DNA from: an uncultured Verrucomicrobia subdivision 3 bacterium
GTDB taxonomy: Bacteria > Verrucomicrobiota > Verrucomicrobiae > Limisphaerales > UBA11358
Direction: 5' to 3'
DNA: 5,798 nt
Assembly: GCA_903921455.1 (NCBI GenBank)
Contig: CAIXPZ010000105.1
Coordinates: 1 to 5,798 of the forward strand
The notes beneath the pieces are model-generated. The model worked only from the letters and a program-made list of their open reading frames with translations, searched no databases and was not told the DNA's origin. The translations under genes were made by a program, and so were the position numbers. Each line of letters starts with the position of its first letter. Within the stretch, counting starts at the first letter, position 1. This document shows positions 4,301-5,798 of the stretch, piece by piece.

Positions 4301-4993
4301 TCATTGAGAGCCGTATGTCTGGCCAGTCTCGGTGTCTTGCATTAAAAAATTCCATGTCGGACTCTGCACAAATGTAATAAATCGGTCTGGATTTGGTAGT
4401 GCTGACTGCACTTCGGAAAGAAATGATGATGCCGACTCTTGAACGCCGAAACTAACTGAACCATGTCCGTCGCGCTTCACAACTCTCAATGTCCCACCAG
4501 ACCCTTCAGCACTTGGAACGTCGCTCTTGGCAAGCAGATAACAGCCGAGTTTTGGCGTCTGGTGCTCGTAGGCTTGTGGGTTATCGAACCATATCTTCGG
4601 GTAGATGATGGCAACAAAATATGCCTCTGTGACGCAAATCGGCTTTGGCATCCGAACAAATACTAGAACACTGTCCGTGCCAAGCTGACCGCCAATCGCT
4701 GCTAAACCAGAGTCGCTGAGTCTATCACGGATCGGAAGCTTCGCGCCTGCGTAAGCCCACAACTCCGCCAGCTTTCGATTAGGGGCTTCGCGCTCGAATG
4801 GGTCACCCGATGCCATCAATGCCTGCAAGTCCTTCCATGAATACGTCACTGATGAGAACGATAGTGGAACATGCGGGTCTGCAAATGCCAACCCCGGCAG
4901 CGCCTTGTAAGCAAATGTGTAGTGATGTTTGCGGGGCGTTTTTGAGTCGCTTTGCGGAGCAACTTTTTTTGTGAATATGTCGAATAGTCCCAT
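4301..4993 (-). CDS. Hypothetical protein of 230 residues, family not recognised
   Basis: A soluble-looking protein without signal peptide or membrane segment. It begins MGLFDIFTKK and a Lys/Ser-rich linker to about residue 25. A mixed alpha/beta domain follows, with strand-like stretches (DSVLVFVRM, AYFVAIIYPKIWF, LGCYLLAKSDV, GTLRVVKRDG, GSVSFGVQE), and it ends DTETGQTYGSQ. No catalytic motif is evident. The ATG at 4993 is the first possible start, since an in-frame TAG lies just upstream and no other start codon comes between. No good Shine-Dalgarno sequence precedes it, so expression may be weak or leaderless. Base composition (40-47% G+C in two lines counted by hand across this gene pair) is well below the neighbouring non-coding block, which suggests recent transfer. 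It is likely to form a unit with the 66-aa membrane protein downstream. Confidence 0.72.
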   Translation of the reverse strand: MGLFDIFTKKVAPQSDSKTPRKHHYTFAYKALPGLAFADPHVPLSFSSVTYSWKDLQALMASGDPFEREAPNRKLAELWAYAGAKLPIRDRLSDSGLAAIGGQLGTDSVLVFVRMPKPICVTEAYFVAIIYPKIWFDNPQAYEHQTPKLGCYLLAKSDVPSAEGSGGTLRVVKRDGHGSVSFGVQESASSFLSEVQSALPNPDRFITFVQSPTWNFLMQDTETGQTYGSQ

Positions 4994-5078
4994 AACGTGG
5001 AATGACGCCTAAATTTTTCTTCGATCGCACCGTGCGGCGCGATATTTTCCACGAAGGAGATGGTGTTTCAGGATTATT

Positions 5079-5140
5079 GTTAGGTCAAGAGATGTTTACG
5101 GGGCAATTCATGCGGATATTGAAATCCACAAAGACCTAAC
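5079..5140. repeat. Inverted repeat GTTAGGTC/GACCTAAC upstream of the 230-aa gene
   Basis: Perfect 8-bp arms at 5079-5086 and 5133-5140. They resemble integron core boxes (GTTRRRY and RYYYAAC) but face the wrong way round for a single attC. They may be an operator or a cassette edge. The surrounding 4994-5290 contains no gene; I see no convincing promoter for the 230-aa gene. Confidence 0.4.
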
Positions 5141-5151
5141 TATTGATGTGT

Positions 5152-5171
5152 CCAGAGCGCTTGCGCTTTGG
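5152..5171. other. Hairpin CCAGAGCGC/GCGCTTTGG
   Basis: Nine pairs including one G-U as drawn on the + strand, with only TT between the arms, so the real loop must open by a pair. It follows ACCTAAC at 5134-5140 and precedes GTTGGGG at 5173, giving a loose resemblance to a very short recombination site. Confidence 0.3.
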
Positions 5172-5180
5172 CGTTGGGGT

Positions 5181-5201
5181 TCGGGGATGCGAAATCCCCG
5201 A
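5181..5201. other. Perfect 8-bp hairpin TCGGGGAT/ATCCCCGA
   Basis: Arms at 5181-5188 and 5194-5201 with a GCGAA loop. It lies just beyond the T-run of the - strand terminator and may be a back-up stem or a remnant of a repeat. Confidence 0.45.
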
Positions 5202-5203
5202 TG

Positions 5204-5241
5204 AAAAAAAATCGCGGCGAGCCATCCAGGCGAAGCCGCGA
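5204..5241 (-). terminator. Rho-independent terminator of the 5291-5798 gene
   Basis: On the - strand the stem TCGCGGC/GCCGCGA (5241-5235 with 5218-5212) encloses GCC/GGC with a 5-base loop and is followed by eight T. It lies 50 bases after the stop codon of the upstream - strand gene. It would also isolate the 230-aa gene from upstream transcription. Confidence 0.72.
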
Positions 5242-5251
5242 AAAATTTTTG

Positions 5252-5276
5252 GCCGTGCGCCTGTCACGCGCACGGC
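5252..5276. other. Perfect 9-bp hairpin GCCGTGCGC/GCGCACGGC
   Basis: Arms at 5252-5260 and 5268-5276 with a CTGTCAC loop. It lies between the - strand stop codon and the main terminator. On the - strand it is followed by CAAAAATTTTT, so it may help termination. Confidence 0.5.
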
Positions 5277-5290
5277 GTTGGTGGGACTGG

Positions 5291-5798
5291 CTACGCTGTC
5301 CGGTGGACAGTGCGGAATGGGGCGGTGATTTCGTCGAACCACGGGTGGAGCTGGATTGCCTCCGCCAATTTTTTGATGCGGAAATAAACGGTGCTCTGGC
5401 CGATGCCGTGCTTGTCGGCGTAGCTGTGGATGCGGGTCAATGTGCCTGGCTCGCGGACGGCAAGCATGATGTCGTAAAGCTCGCGGGCGTCTGCCGGAAT
5501 CATCGCGGCAATGGCGCGAAGGGCATCGCGGCGGGCGGCGTATTCATCCGGGCGGATGTGTCCGGGGTCGGCCAAGTGACAGGCGCGAACACCATCAGGG
5601 CTGGCGTCGTCGTGGTCTTCCTCGTGAATCGCCAAGTCGGTCATGTGGCGCTGCTGCTCCTTGCCGGCCATGAAACTCAAAACGGCGTGGGTGATTTGCT
5701 GCTGATTGAACTGCGCCTTGCCGGTCTGGTTGAAATATCTGGCGGACTGGCCAAGCTCCTTGTTCGTGAGATAATCAAGCGCCTCGTCAACGGCGGCG
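5291..5798 (-). CDS. Protein with C-terminal sigma-region-4-like helix-turn-helix (partial)
   Basis: The frame is open to the right edge of the window, giving 168 residues of the C-terminal part; the real start is outside. An internal TTG at 5680 is a poor start and I do not use it. The first 60 residues look helical and Gln/Ala-rich (DEALDYLTNKELGQSARYF). A loop rich in Asp and His follows. The end carries two helices resembling the DNA-binding part of sigma factors: IPADARELYDIMLAVRE, then a turn and IHSYADKHGIGQSTVYFRIK, then KLAEAIQ. By inference it is a sigma-like or other regulatory DNA-binding protein of the element. A terminator follows the stop. The exact family is not recognised. 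Confidence 0.7.
   Translation of the reverse strand, partial: AAVDEALDYLTNKELGQSARYFNQTGKAQFNQQQITHAVLSFMAGKEQQRHMTDLAIHEEDHDDASPDGVRACHLADPGHIRPDEYAARRDALRAIAAMIPADARELYDIMLAVREPGTLTRIHSYADKHGIGQSTVYFRIKKLAEAIQLHPWFDEITAPFRTVHRTA

Noticed and set aside
5134..5179. Integron attC site
   Set aside because: ACCTAAC and GTTGGGG flank a hairpin, but the second box breaks the GTTRRRY rule, the two spacers are very unequal and the whole is shorter than typical sites.

Overview
The window looks like the replication and control end of a bacterial accessory element, either a plasmid or an integrated element. The host is not identifiable from the sequence. The general feel of the proteins and the GC-rich background (67% G+C by hand count in 2401-2460) would fit Verrucomicrobiota or a similar group, but that is only an impression. 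Coding density is unusually low. Three genes on the + strand fill the left end and three on the - strand fill the right third. About 2.7 kb between them (1268-4019) carries no ORF I believe, but it is full of repeats and hairpins.

Layout. (1) 8-1267: a tight three-gene + strand run. It encodes a small helix-turn-helix protein, a conserved-looking 103-aa protein of unknown function, and a winged-helix protein resembling replication organisers. The last two genes overlap as ATGA. (2) 1376-1796: three related cassettes of 97-130 bp. Each has a pair of 9-bp tandem half-sites on the left and the same pair inverted on the right. The third cassette has switched the half-site from TGGGACG to TCGGACG in all four positions. 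(3) 1808-2017: seven 11-bp iteron-like sites in three tandem groups, plus two 8-of-9 matches to the DnaA box. Together with the initiator-like gene just upstream, regions 2 and 3 look like a replication origin or a partition/regulatory locus. (4) 2105-3834: about 1.7 kb of back-to-back hairpins with different stem sequences and perfect or wobble pairing. It reads best as a very large structured non-coding RNA from the + strand, or as an array of structured DNA elements. One stretch (about 2270-2600) is modular: several helices open with GT, close with AC, and are followed by a CAAAAGCG-like linker.

(5) 4020-4993: an AT-richer insert (40-47% G+C in the lines counted) with two - strand genes, a 230-aa protein of unknown function and a 66-aa two-helix membrane protein with a strong ribosome binding site. 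The composition change and the inverted repeats on both sides suggest horizontally acquired cargo. (6) 4994-5290: intergenic DNA with a good - strand terminator and two further hairpins. (7) 5291-5798: the C-terminal part of a - strand gene that runs off the window and has a sigma-region-4-like helix-turn-helix.

The most interesting items are the concerted arm switch in the 1376-1796 cassettes, the iteron group next to a Rep-like gene, and the large structured non-coding block. All function calls in these regions are inference from sequence pattern; no database or folding program was used.
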